A stretch of 64,000 bases of DNA from Pseudomonas sp. StFLB209 (GTDB lineage: Bacteria > Pseudomonadota > Gammaproteobacteria > Pseudomonadales > Pseudomonadaceae). The stretch is taken from the NCBI RefSeq assembly GCF_000829415.1, contig NZ_AP014637.1, positions 4,791,001-4,855,000 of the forward strand. Direction: 5' to 3'. The notes below the pieces were generated by a model. It was not told the origin of the DNA and made no database searches. It was given only the letters and a program-made list of their open reading frames with translations. A program made the position numbers and the translations under genes. Position 1 is the first letter of the stretch. Each line of letters opens with the position of its first letter. Shown in pieces: positions 53,767-61,868 of the stretch.

Positions 53767-56700
53767 ATGCACCTGCTGCGAACCCAGCCCGGCGGCTTTG
53801 TACCCGACGACAGCATTGCCGATCTCGGCCAGACCCCCGCCGAGCTGGTGATTCTCTGCAGCGGTGACTCCAGCCTCGCGCTGCTGGCCGAAGCCGCCCG
53901 GCAACTGCCGGATGACTACCCAAGCCTGCGCCTGGCCAACCCGATGCAGGTCCAGAACCATGCGTCGGTCGATCTGTATGTCGAAGACGTGCTGCAGCAT
54001 GCGCGGTTGATCCTGATCTCGCTGCACGGCGGCATTGGCTACTGGCGCTACGGCGTCGAGCGGCTGATGGAGCTGGCCGGGCGCGGCGTGCAGGTGATCC
54101 TGGTGCCCGGTGATGATCGCCCGGACCCTGAGCTTGCCGATCTTTCCACTGTGCCGGCCGCCGAGCGTGACCGACTCTGGCAGTACCTGCGTCAAGGCGG
54201 GCTGGATAACGCGCTGAACCTGTTCCATTGCGTGGCCAGCCACTGGTTGCAGCGCCGTTACCCTTGGCAGGAACCGCAGGCCTTGCCGCGCACCGCGATT
54301 TATCATCCGCAGCACGGCACCACCGAGCTTGCCGGTTGGCAAGCCGACTGGGACAGCGACGCGCCGGTGGCGGCGCTGCTGTTCTACCGCTCGCACTTGC
54401 AGGCAGCCAATACCGGTTTTATCGACCTGTTTTGCGCCCGTTTAAAGGCCCAGGGCCTGAATCCGCTGCCGATTGCCGTCGCCAGCCTGAAGGAGCCTGG
54501 CTGCCTGAGCGTGGTCGAAGACTGGCTGGACCAAGTCGATGCCGCGCTGATTCTGAATACCACCGGCTTTGCCCAGTCCAGCCCGGAAGCGCCGCATCTG
54601 CGCCCGTTTCGCCGCAATATCCCGGTGATCCAGGCCATTTGCGCACAAGACAACGAGCCGGCCTGGCAGGCCAGCGAGCTGGGCCTGGGGTCCCGCGACC
54701 TGGCCATGCACATCGCCTTGCCGGAACTGGACGGGCGCATCATCAGCCGACCTATCAGTTTCAAGGACCTGGCCTGGCGCAGTGAGCGCAGCCAGTCTGA
54801 TGTGGTCTGCTACCGCGCCCAGCCAGAGCGCATGGACTTTGTCGCTGCCCTGGCGCACAACTGGGCGCAACTGGCCCGGCTGGCCAATGCCGACAAGCGT
54901 GTTGCACTGATTCTGGCCAACTACCCGACCCGCGATGGGCGTATCGGCAACGGTGTCGGTCTGGATACCCCGGCGGCGGCGCTGAATATTTTGCGCGCCA
55001 TGCAGCAGCAGGGCTATCCGGTGCAGGACCTGCCCGCCAGCGGTACCGAACTGATCCAGCAGTTGCTCGGTGGCGTGACCAACGACCTGGAAACCCTGGA
55101 CCTGCGCCCCTGCCAGCAAAGCATGGCGCTGGACGAGTACCTGCAGGCCTTTGCGCAACTGTCGAGCGCCAATCAGGCGGCCGTGACTGAGCGCTGGGGC
55201 GCGCCGCAGGCTGACCCGATGTTTCGCAGCGGACGGATGATGATCGCCGGCATCCGCCTGGGCCTGACCTTCGTCGGTATTCAGCCGGCGCGGGGTTATC
55301 AGGTCGATCCGAGCGCCGTTTACCACGACCCCGACCTGACACCGCCGCATGGTTATCTGGCGTTCTACTTCTGGCTGCGCAAGGCCTATGGCATGCATGC
55401 GGTCATTCATGTCGGCAAACACGGCAACCTGGAATGGCTGCCGGGTAAAGGCGTAGGGCTGTCGGCCGAGTGTTGGCCTGATGCGATTCTTGGCCCTACG
55501 CCCAATATCTATCCGTTCATCGTCAATGATCCGGGCGAGGGCGCCCAGGCCAAGCGGCGTACCCAGGCGGTGATCATCGATCACCTGATGCCGCCATTGA
55601 CCCGCGCCGAGACCTACGGGCCGTTGCGCGACCTTGAGCTGCTGGCTGACGAATACTACGAAGCGCAACTGCTCGACCCGCGCCGTGCCCGCGAGCTGCA
55701 AAAGCAGATTCTGCAACGGGTGCGCGACACCCGGCTGGATCAGGAATTGGGGCTGGAGGCGTCGAGCAACGCCGAAGAGGATGCCGCGCTGTGGTTGCCG
55801 CGGCTGGACACTTATCTGTGTGACTTGAAGGAGTCGCAGATCCGCGACGGCCTGCATGTGTTTGGCGAGTCGCCCAGTGGCCGCCTGCGGACTGACACTT
55901 TACTGGCTTTGCTGCGCATCCCGCGGGGTGACGGTCGCGGCGCACGCTCGAGCCTGTTGCGCGCCTTGGCCAAGGCCTTCGGCCTGGGCTTTGACCCGCT
56001 CGACTGTGCGTTGGCCGAACCGTGCGAGCATCCGCGCCCGGCCGCCTTGCTGACGCTCAGTGATGATCCATGGCGCACCTTGGGTGACAGTCGCGAGCGG
56101 CTCGAATTGTACGCCGCCGGCCTGATCGAGCGGGTCACCGCCGGCCAGGCGCTGCTTGATGTGCCGCAGCACGAAGACCTGCAGTTGATTCTGGAGCACC
56201 TGCGCGAGCTGGTGGCGCCGCGCCTGGATGCTTGCGGGCCGGCCGAGATGCAAGGGCTGCTCGACGCCCTGGCCGGGCGTTTCGTGCCGGCCGGCCCTAG
56301 CGGTGCGCCGAGCCGCGGGCGGCTGGACGTACTGCCGACCGGGCGCAATTTCTTCAGTGTCGACGTGCGCAATCTGCCGACCCCGACCGCCTGGCGCATC
56401 GGCTTTCAGTCCGCCAGCCTGTTGCTGGAGCGGCATCTGCAAGACCATGGCGACTACCTGCGCCAACTGGGCCTGTCGGTATGGGGCACGGCGACCATGC
56501 GCACCGGTGGCGACGACATCGCCCAGGCCATGGCCCTGATGGGCGTACGTCCGGTGTGGGCGACCGGCAGCCAGCGGGTCGATGACTTCGAAATCCTGCC
56601 GCTGAGCTTGCTTGATCGGCCGCGGGTGGATGTGACCCTGCGGGTATCGGGGTTCTTTCGCGATGCGTTCGCCAGCCTGATCAAGCTGTTCGATGCTGCC

Positions 56701-57531
56701 GTGCAGGCGGTGGCGGCGCTGGATGAGCCAGACGACATGAACCCGCTCGCTGCCCGGGTGCGCCAGGAGCGTCTTGAGTTGCAAGCCAGCGGTATGGATG
56801 CCGAGCAGGCTGCACGTCAGGCCGGCTGGCGGATTTTCGGCGCCAAGCCTGGCGCTTATGGGGCAGGCGTGCAGGGTGCTATTGACGCTCGCCTGTGGCA
56901 GAGCCGTGACGACCTGGCCGAGGTATACCTGAACTGGGGCGGTTACGCCTACGGCGCCAGTGATGACGGCACGCCGGCACGCCAGGATTTTGCCCGACGC
57001 CTGTCGCAGGTCGAGGCGGTGCTGCAAAATCAGGACAATCGCGAGCATGACTTGCTCGATTCCAATGACTATTACCAGTTCCAGGGCGGCATGCTCGCCG
57101 CTGCCGACACCCTGCGCGGCGCCAAGACTGCCAGCTACCACGGCGATCATAGCCAGCCCGACTTGCCGAAGATCCGTACCCTCAAAGAGGAGCTGAACCG
57201 GGTGATCCGTTCTCGGGCGGCTAACCCGAAGTGGATCGACGGCGTGAAGCGCCATGGTTATAAAGGCGCCTTCGAGATGGCTGCGACCCTGGATTTCCTG
57301 TTCGGTTTCGATGCCACCACTGAACTGATCGACGACCACCAGTACGAGTTGCTGGCCGACGCTTATCTGCTGGACGGCGCAACCCGTGAGTTCATTCAGC
57401 AACACAACCCTGACGCGCTGCGCGACATGACCGAGCGCATGCTCGAAGCCCAGCAGCGCGGCCTGTGGCAGGCGCCGGGCGACTATCGTGAAGCGCTGGA
57501 AACCTTGCTGCTGGATATTGAAGAGAATTGA
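53767..57531 (+). CDS. cobN: Cobaltochelatase large subunit CobN
   Basis: 1254 residues, typical for CobN. It belongs to the CobN/BchH chelatase family: IHVGKHGNLEWLPGKGVGLS is the conserved chelatase motif, with GPTPNIYPFIVNDPGEGAQAK directly after it, and FQGGMLAAADTLRGAKTASY and HGYKGAFEMAATLDFLFGFD near the C-terminus. It inserts cobalt into hydrogenobyrinate a,c-diamide with ATP-hydrolysing partner subunits. The start ATG 53767 is 3 bp after the cobW stop; the next gene begins 3 bp after its stop, so the three form one operon. Confidence 0.96.
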   Translation: MHLLRTQPGGFVPDDSIADLGQTPAELVILCSGDSSLALLAEAARQLPDDYPSLRLANPMQVQNHASVDLYVEDVLQHARLILISLHGGIGYWRYGVERLMELAGRGVQVILVPGDDRPDPELADLSTVPAAERDRLWQYLRQGGLDNALNLFHCVASHWLQRRYPWQEPQALPRTAIYHPQHGTTELAGWQADWDSDAPVAALLFYRSHLQAANTGFIDLFCARLKAQGLNPLPIAVASLKEPGCLSVVEDWLDQVDAALILNTTGFAQSSPEAPHLRPFRRNIPVIQAICAQDNEPAWQASELGLGSRDLAMHIALPELDGRIISRPISFKDLAWRSERSQSDVVCYRAQPERMDFVAALAHNWAQLARLANADKRVALILANYPTRDGRIGNGVGLDTPAAALNILRAMQQQGYPVQDLPASGTELIQQLLGGVTNDLETLDLRPCQQSMALDEYLQAFAQLSSANQAAVTERWGAPQADPMFRSGRMMIAGIRLGLTFVGIQPARGYQVDPSAVYHDPDLTPPHGYLAFYFWLRKAYGMHAVIHVGKHGNLEWLPGKGVGLSAECWPDAILGPTPNIYPFIVNDPGEGAQAKRRTQAVIIDHLMPPLTRAETYGPLRDLELLADEYYEAQLLDPRRARELQKQILQRVRDTRLDQELGLEASSNAEEDAALWLPRLDTYLCDLKESQIRDGLHVFGESPSGRLRTDTLLALLRIPRGDGRGARSSLLRALAKAFGLGFDPLDCALAEPCEHPRPAALLTLSDDPWRTLGDSRERLELYAAGLIERVTAGQALLDVPQHEDLQLILEHLRELVAPRLDACGPAEMQGLLDALAGRFVPAGPSGAPSRGRLDVLPTGRNFFSVDVRNLPTPTAWRIGFQSASLLLERHLQDHGDYLRQLGLSVWGTATMRTGGDDIAQAMALMGVRPVWATGSQRVDDFEILPLSLLDRPRVDVTLRVSGFFRDAFASLIKLFDAAVQAVAALDEPDDMNPLAARVRQERLELQASGMDAEQAARQAGWRIFGAKPGAYGAGVQGAIDARLWQSRDDLAEVYLNWGGYAYGASDDGTPARQDFARRLSQVEAVLQNQDNREHDLLDSNDYYQFQGGMLAAADTLRGAKTASYHGDHSQPDLPKIRTLKEELNRVIRSRAANPKWIDGVKRHGYKGAFEMAATLDFLFGFDATTELIDDHQYELLADAYLLDGATREFIQQHNPDALRDMTERMLEAQQRGLWQAPGDYREALETLLLDIEEN

Positions 57532-57534
57532 ATC

Positions 57535-58575
57535 GTGCTTAATACCACCCCTATTGATCTGGCCGATGTCGCCCCACACTTCCCGCTGGCGGCGGTGGTT
57601 GGGGCCGATCAGCTAAAGCTGGCGTTGTGTCTGACCGCCATCGACCCGAAAATCGGTGGAGTACTCATCGAAGGCCCACGGGGCATGGCCAAATCGACCC
57701 TGGCCCGTGGCCTGGCTGACCTGCTGGCAGGCGGTGCGTTTGTCACGCTGCCGCTGGGCGCCAGTGAAGAGCGTCTGGTCGGCACCCTCGACCTGGACGC
57801 GGCGCTGGGCCAGGGCAGGGCGCAGTTCTCTGCCGGTGTATTGGCCAAGGCCGATGGCGGGGTGCTGTATGTCGATGAGGTCAACCTGCTGGCCGATCAC
57901 CTGGTGGATTTGCTGCTCGACGTCGCGGCCAGTGGCACTAACCTGGTGGAGCGTGACGGCATTTCCCATCGCCACGCAGCGCGCTTCATCCTGATCGGTA
58001 CGATGAACCCGGAGGAGGGCGAGTTGCGTCCGCAACTGCTCGACCGCTTTGGCCTTAACGTAGCCCTCAGTGGCCAGACGCCACCGACCGAGCGTGGGCA
58101 GATCATCCGCCGCCGTTTGCAGTTCGACAGCGACCCGCAGGCTTTCTGCGCTCAATGGCAAGGCGAGCAACAGGCGCTGCAACAACGCTGTGCAACGGCC
58201 CGTGAGCGGCTCAACCGCATTGAGCTGGACGAACAGAGCCTGAACCAGATTAACCAACGGTGTTTTGCCGCCGGGGTCGATGGCTTGCGGGCCGACCTGG
58301 TCTGGCTGCGCGCTGCCCGCGCTCACGCCGCCTGGCGCGGCGGCGAGGCGATTAGCGAGGAAGATATCGACGCAGTGGCCGAGTTCGCCTTGCGTCATCG
58401 TCGTCGTAATACCACCCCTATCGAAGATTCTGCTACCGAGTCCAGATTGCATTCCAACCCCGGTAATCAGCCAGAACAGCAGGATTCAGGCCAGGGCAGT
58501 TGGGGTGAATTACCGGCGCAGAATGTGCCCACCGCGCAGCGCCGGCAAGTGCCGAGCTGGCCAAAAAAGCCCTAG
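57535..58575 (+). CDS. chlI: Chelatase small subunit, ChlI-like AAA+ ATPase (zero-frame product)
   Basis: 346 residues. Walker A is in IEGPRGMAKSTLARGLADLL (the usual GK is AK, as is common in this group), Walker B in GVLYVDEVNLLADHLVD, and the arginine-finger region in LRPQLLDRFGLNVAL. These are features of the ChlI/BchI ATPase of magnesium and cobalt chelatases. The start is GTG 57535, 3 bp after cobN. A Q/S/P-rich tail ends in SWPKKP at a TAG that lies directly after an A AAA AAG heptamer. Normal decoding gives this small subunit; a -1 shift at the heptamer gives the fused product listed separately. Confidence 0.93.
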   Translation: MLNTTPIDLADVAPHFPLAAVVGADQLKLALCLTAIDPKIGGVLIEGPRGMAKSTLARGLADLLAGGAFVTLPLGASEERLVGTLDLDAALGQGRAQFSAGVLAKADGGVLYVDEVNLLADHLVDLLLDVAASGTNLVERDGISHRHAARFILIGTMNPEEGELRPQLLDRFGLNVALSGQTPPTERGQIIRRRLQFDSDPQAFCAQWQGEQQALQQRCATARERLNRIELDEQSLNQINQRCFAAGVDGLRADLVWLRAARAHAAWRGGEAISEEDIDAVAEFALRHRRRNTTPIEDSATESRLHSNPGNQPEQQDSGQGSWGELPAQNVPTAQRRQVPSWPKKP

Positions 58576-59240
58576 GCATTCGTCCCCGCCAGGCCAAGGG
58601 GGCGGATGCCAGCCCCAGGCGCGGCACACTGGCCGGTGGCCGACTTGGCGCCGCACGGGCAGGGCAGCATGGGCCAATTGCCTGGCTGCCGACGTTGCTC
58701 CGTGGCCGGCCCAAAGCCGCCCGCGACCTGATCCGCCAGCCGCGTAGCCAGCGCCCGCAAGAACTGCTGCTGGTGGTGGTCGACGCCTCCGCCTCGACCC
58801 GGCGCAATCAGGGGCTGAGCCTGGCCAAAGGCGTCTTGGCACAGACCTTCGACGATGCCTACCGCCGCCGGGCTCGCCTGGCATTGCTTACCGCCAGCGG
58901 CAGTCAGCCACGCTGGCAGCATCAAGGGCTCAAGGCTTCACGCGCTTTGCAACCCTGGCTCGACAGCCTGGGCGCGGGCGGCGGTACCCCGCTGGCTGAA
59001 GCGCTACACCAAGCGGCGCAGTGGCTGAGCCAACGGCGCAAGTGTCATCCTGCAGAGCAGCAACGGTTGTTGGTGCTGACCGATGGACGTCTCGCGCAGT
59101 TGCCAGCCTTGCCGGTGTTCGATTGCCCGGGGTTGCTGGTGGATATCGAGACCGGGCCGATCCGGCTGGGGCGGGCAAGGGCGCTGGCGGATGGGTTGAG
59201 GGTCGAGTACCGGCACGTAGAGGATCTGCGATATGCCTGA
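57535..59240 (+). CDS. chlD: Chelatase medium subunit, ChlD-like ATPase-VWA fusion made by -1 frameshift
   Basis: If ribosomes slip one base back at 58563-58569, decoding continues from GCC 58569 into a frame open to the TGA at 59238-59240, for a total of 568 residues. The added 223 residues begin ALGIRPRQAKGADASPRRG and contain a VWA domain with an intact metal-binding site: DASAS, GGGTPLAEAL and LTDGR. This is the ATPase-linker-VWA layout of ChlD/BchD medium subunits, which pair with ChlI and CobN. The VWA frame has no ATG or GTG upstream of the conserved linker; its only plausible independent start, TTG 58695, would cut off about 40 related residues. Programmed frameshifting has been reported for cobalt-chelatase chlD genes. 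Confidence 0.85.
58563..58610 (+). promoter_or_regulatory. Programmed -1 ribosomal frameshift signal in chlI/chlD
   Basis: The slippery heptamer A AAA AAG (58563-58569) is in the correct phase with the zero frame, the same heptamer as in E. coli dnaX. After a 5-base spacer comes a hairpin: 58575-58587 pairs with 58598-58610 over 13 bp (11 Watson-Crick, 2 G-U) with a 10-base loop. The zero-frame TAG (58573-58575) falls in the spacer and the first stem base. Confidence 0.88.
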
Positions 59241-59272
59241 TACCGCGTCTTCGTATATCAGATAGTGCACAT

Positions 59273-59300
59273 GTGGGAGCGACTTTGGTCGCGAAGGGGT
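59273..59300. repeat. Single REP-like palindrome
   Basis: GTGGGAGCGACTTTGGTCGC followed by GAAGGGG, in the 138-bp gap after the chelatase gene. The inverted partner is not evident. Confidence 0.6.
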
Positions 59301-59378
59301 CATGACATTCACAGCAAATGTCCTGGTTTTACTGGCCTTTGCGTCGGAGTGCCGCCACACCAAGGTCCATCCCCGCGT

Positions 59379-60557
59379 TCACGCCGGCCACTGCCACGCC
59401 GGCCCATCCAGCAAACCATGCTGCCCTTGCACTCGGGTCTGGCCCAGCTCCTTTTCCAGCACCAGACTGACACAATCCGGCGATTGCTCCAGCGCGGCGA
59501 CCAGGCGGCTGGAGTGCGACACCACCCAGACCTGACTGCGCGTCGCCGCTTGAGCGATCAGCCGGGCCAATGCTGGAAGCAAGTCCGGATGCAGGCTGCT
59601 TTCCGGTTCGTTGAGCACCATTAGCGCGGGCGGGCGCGGGGTGAGCAGGGCGGCGACCAGCAGCAGATAACGCAGGGTGCCGTCGGAAAGCTCACTGACC
59701 AGCAGCGGACGCAGCATGCCCGGTTGTTGCAACGCGAGGATGAACAGACCATCGCGCACCTGGATTTGCATGGTGGAGCCGGGAAACACATCGTCGATGG
59801 CGGCATCCAGCGCTTGCGGATCGCCAATCTCACGAATGGTCTGCAGCGCTGCGGCCAGATCGCGGCCACTGTGGTGCAACACCGGGGTGCGGGTGCCCAC
59901 CTGTGGCTGGCGTGCCGGCGCCGCGTTGTCGGTGCGGAAATGATCGTAGAAACGCCAGTCGCGCAGCTGATTGCGCAGGGCTTCGATCTCCGGGCAGTCC
60001 AGGCTGCCACCGGTATCGAACAGGCTGTAAAACTCTGGCAGGCGGTTGCTCAAGCTGCGCCATTCGCGGTTGTCACGCATCCGCACGTTCGGGCCTTTGC
60101 GCTCCACCAGTACGGCGGCCGGGCGATACACGGGACCTGCCCAGATCACCTCGCGCTTGATCTGTGGGTCGCGGCTGAACAGTGACGGGCTGAGACGGCC
60201 TTCGCCGGAATTGGACTCCGGCAGACCCAGGCTTAGCGCGTAACTGAAGTCCTCACCGGCAAACCCCAGGCGCATGCGTTGTGGCGTACGGCGGTGCAGG
60301 CCTTGCACCGGAGCCTCACCGCGTAACACGGCCTTGGAAAACGTCTCCGGTCCCGCCCAGAAACATGAATCCAGCCCACCCTCGCGAGCAATACCTTGCA
60401 CCACCCCGTCCTGGGCGGTCTCTGCCAGCAGGCGCAGGGCGCGATACAGGTTGGACTTGCCGCTGCCGTTGGCTCCGGTGACCACCGTCAATTTGCCCAG
60501 CGAGAGTTGCAGGCTGTGCAGGGAGCGATAGTTTTCGATGGCGAGGGTATGTAACAA
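59379..60557 (-). CDS. RecF/SMC-like AAA family ATPase
   Basis: 392 residues. The start LAIENYRSLHSLQLSLG and P-loop VTGANGSGKSNLYRAL are those of RecF/OLD-like single-chain ATPases (AAA_21). The signature LSDGTLRYLLLVAALL and the Walker B region LMVLNEPESSLHPDLLPALA follow, then WVVSHSSRLVAAL. Walker B has asparagine in place of the usual aspartate. No nuclease (TOPRIM) domain is present, so this is not a full OLD nuclease. Function is unknown. The start is TTG 60557, six bases after the stop of the upstream small gene, so translation is probably coupled. Confidence 0.85.
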   Translation of the reverse strand: MLHTLAIENYRSLHSLQLSLGKLTVVTGANGSGKSNLYRALRLLAETAQDGVVQGIAREGGLDSCFWAGPETFSKAVLRGEAPVQGLHRRTPQRMRLGFAGEDFSYALSLGLPESNSGEGRLSPSLFSRDPQIKREVIWAGPVYRPAAVLVERKGPNVRMRDNREWRSLSNRLPEFYSLFDTGGSLDCPEIEALRNQLRDWRFYDHFRTDNAAPARQPQVGTRTPVLHHSGRDLAAALQTIREIGDPQALDAAIDDVFPGSTMQIQVRDGLFILALQQPGMLRPLLVSELSDGTLRYLLLVAALLTPRPPALMVLNEPESSLHPDLLPALARLIAQAATRSQVWVVSHSSRLVAALEQSPDCVSLVLEKELGQTRVQGQHGLLDGPAWQWPA

Positions 60558-60562
60558 GGGCG

Positions 60563-60745
60563 TCAGACCGGCGAGTTGGTGTTGTGTGCTGCGCGGATAG
60601 CGTTAGCCTTATCGATGATTTGCTGCTGCTCAGCCGCGGCACGACGCTGCACCTCGGCATAAAACGCTTCGCGCTCGGCATGAGAGGTGTATTTGTAAAA
60701 CTGTGCCAGTCGGGCAAGTGGTTTTTCAGTCGGCTTCTGCATCAT
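60563..60745 (-). CDS. Small helical protein (60 aa), unknown function
   Basis: 60 residues (59 from the second ATG). It is predicted almost wholly helical and charged: ARLAQFYKYTSHAEREAFYA, then AEVQRRAAAEQQQIIDKANA. It has no signal peptide or membrane segment. It sits immediately upstream of the RecF-like ATPase gene with 5 bp between stop and start, so a shared role is likely but unproven. I do not recognise a named family. Confidence 0.65.
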   Translation of the reverse strand: MMQKPTEKPLARLAQFYKYTSHAEREAFYAEVQRRAAAEQQQIIDKANAIRAAHNTNSPV

Positions 60746-61019
60746 CGCCGTGCTCTGACGGTGAGGACCTTCATAAGGTGCTTCTCACTGTAGGGCTCAG
60801 GGATAAGCAGGTCAATCAAGCCGCCAATGCGCGATCCAACAGGTTTTGAGTGTTGGCAGTGGATTGTCTTGCAAAAGCTGGCTGTTGCTGGATGGGATTA
60901 GATCCGAGGATACGCAATGATTGCAGCGCACCTTTGATGGTGCGCTGGCAGATAAGGCGTCTTGGGTGATGCGATTCAAGTTCGCCCTGTTTTGCGTTGT
61001 TGCACGCAGGCAGTCCTGA
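60746..61019. other. Intergenic sequence without a recognisable gene
   Basis: About 270 bases. A short hairpin (GCGCACCTTTGATGGTGCGC, 60927-60946) is visible; otherwise I see no gene, repeat or promoter that can be supported. It lies downstream of the receptor remnant and may be part of the same decayed locus. Confidence 0.4.
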
Positions 61020-61142
61020 TCAAAAATCGTAACGCAGACTCACCGTCGCGCTGCGGGGTTCGCCCCAGGTATAAGTGCTGTCGATGATGGGGGGGTACTT
61101 TTTGTCCAGCAATGTGCTGTTTGATGGCGCGTAAACGTGGCA
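61020..61142 (-). pseudogene. 3' remnant of a TonB-dependent outer-membrane receptor
   Basis: Read on the minus strand, the 40 or so codons before the TGA at 61022-61020 give LLDKKYPPIIDS followed by TYTWGEPRSATVSLRYDF and stop. This is the characteristic C-terminal end of TonB-dependent siderophore receptors, with the final strands of the beta-barrel and terminal phenylalanine. A TAG at 61145-61143 closes the frame upstream, and no other receptor part is seen in the following 30 codons or beyond, where another gene begins. Over 90% of a usual 700-residue receptor is missing, so this is a deletion remnant. Confidence 0.8.
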
Positions 61143-61144
61143 CT

Positions 61145-61180
61145 AAAAGTGGCGTTTGATCATTGCCAAACGCCACTTTT
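61145..61180 (-). terminator. Rho-independent terminator of the 88-residue gene
   Basis: AAAAGTGGCGTTTG / CAAACGCCACTTTT, a perfect 14-bp stem with an 8-base loop and flanking A/T tracts, 30 bases downstream of the stop at 61211. It also marks the upstream edge of the receptor remnant. Confidence 0.85.
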
Positions 61181-61210
61181 AAAGTAACCGAGTCGTCAGT
61201 TACTTGAACT

Positions 61211-61477
61211 TCAGGCTGGCATGGTCCAAGGCTGAAGTGCGTGGCCATCGCGGCTTAGTTCTTCACGAGCCTGTTGCAAGGCATTGGCCAGTTGCACGGG
61301 ATCGGAGTAGGTGCCGCGTGGAAGTTGTTGGCGTCCGATACGTGCGCTGAAGCGGTCGAGCACGGTCAGGCTGATTTCGCCGCTGCCATCTTGCGGGCCC
61401 CAGGCCACGCATTTGAAGGGATGGAAGGCTTTGCCAGCAATCAACAGTGCATCATTAAAGCGCAGTGGGGCGTTCAT
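61211..61477 (-). CDS. Conserved-looking small protein (88 aa), unknown function
   Basis: 88 residues starting MNAPLRFNDALLIAGKAFHP, followed by FKCVAWGPQDGSGEISLTVL and a helical C-terminal half (PVQLANALQQAREELSRDGH). GAGGAA precedes ATG 61477 by about 7 bases and a strong terminator follows the stop, so the gene is almost certainly real and monocistronic. No signal peptide, membrane segment or known motif is visible. I do not recognise the family. Confidence 0.75.
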   Translation of the reverse strand: MNAPLRFNDALLIAGKAFHPFKCVAWGPQDGSGEISLTVLDRFSARIGRQQLPRGTYSDPVQLANALQQAREELSRDGHALQPWTMPA

Positions 61478-61868
61478 GGTCTATTCCTCAAAAGAGCCCA
61501 ATCAGTCCAATGCAGTCTCGTCGGTGGGCTCACCAATCGGCTGCTTATTGATGTTGATGTCTGTCGAACATCACAAGTCACACATCTCGCGATTTATTTT
61601 CAGATTTTTTACGTGAGTAGCGTCATGTAGTAATCCTACGCAATTTTATCGCTTGTGCTGGCGCAACTAAGACTGTGGCTATCGCGCAAGGTTCCCCGCC
61701 GCATAAGTGTATAAGCGCACAAACAGTCGCTGGTTATGAGGCTTAGATCCAAACGGTACAAGGCACTGTCAAATTTTTGCTAATGTAACAATCCAAAGCT
61801 TCAACATCCTGTTTACAAAGCGAATTTTGATAAATCTCAGCGACGCCGTGCGCCAAGGAATACACCCC
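61478..61868. other. Divergent promoter region, AT-rich, no gene seen
   Basis: 391 bases between the divergent 88-residue gene and the VpsR-like regulator. The sequence is markedly AT-richer than the window average (for example around 61585-61640 and 61765-61830), which suits promoters for both genes. No open frame with a ribosome-binding site, no REP unit and no clear operator was found. Confidence 0.5.

Noticed and set aside
58695..59240. VWA protein as an independent gene starting at TTG 58695
   Set aside because: The conserved linker (ALGIRPRQAKG...) continues upstream to the slippery site with no ATG or GTG in frame, and no ribosome-binding site precedes 58695. The frameshift fusion explains the data better. 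A plain sequencing error is less likely because heptamer, spacer and stem are all in place.
60976..61248. 90-residue minus-strand frame over the receptor remnant
   Set aside because: Its sequence has no family features, it crosses the terminator stem, and a different frame of the same strand gives the recognisable receptor end.
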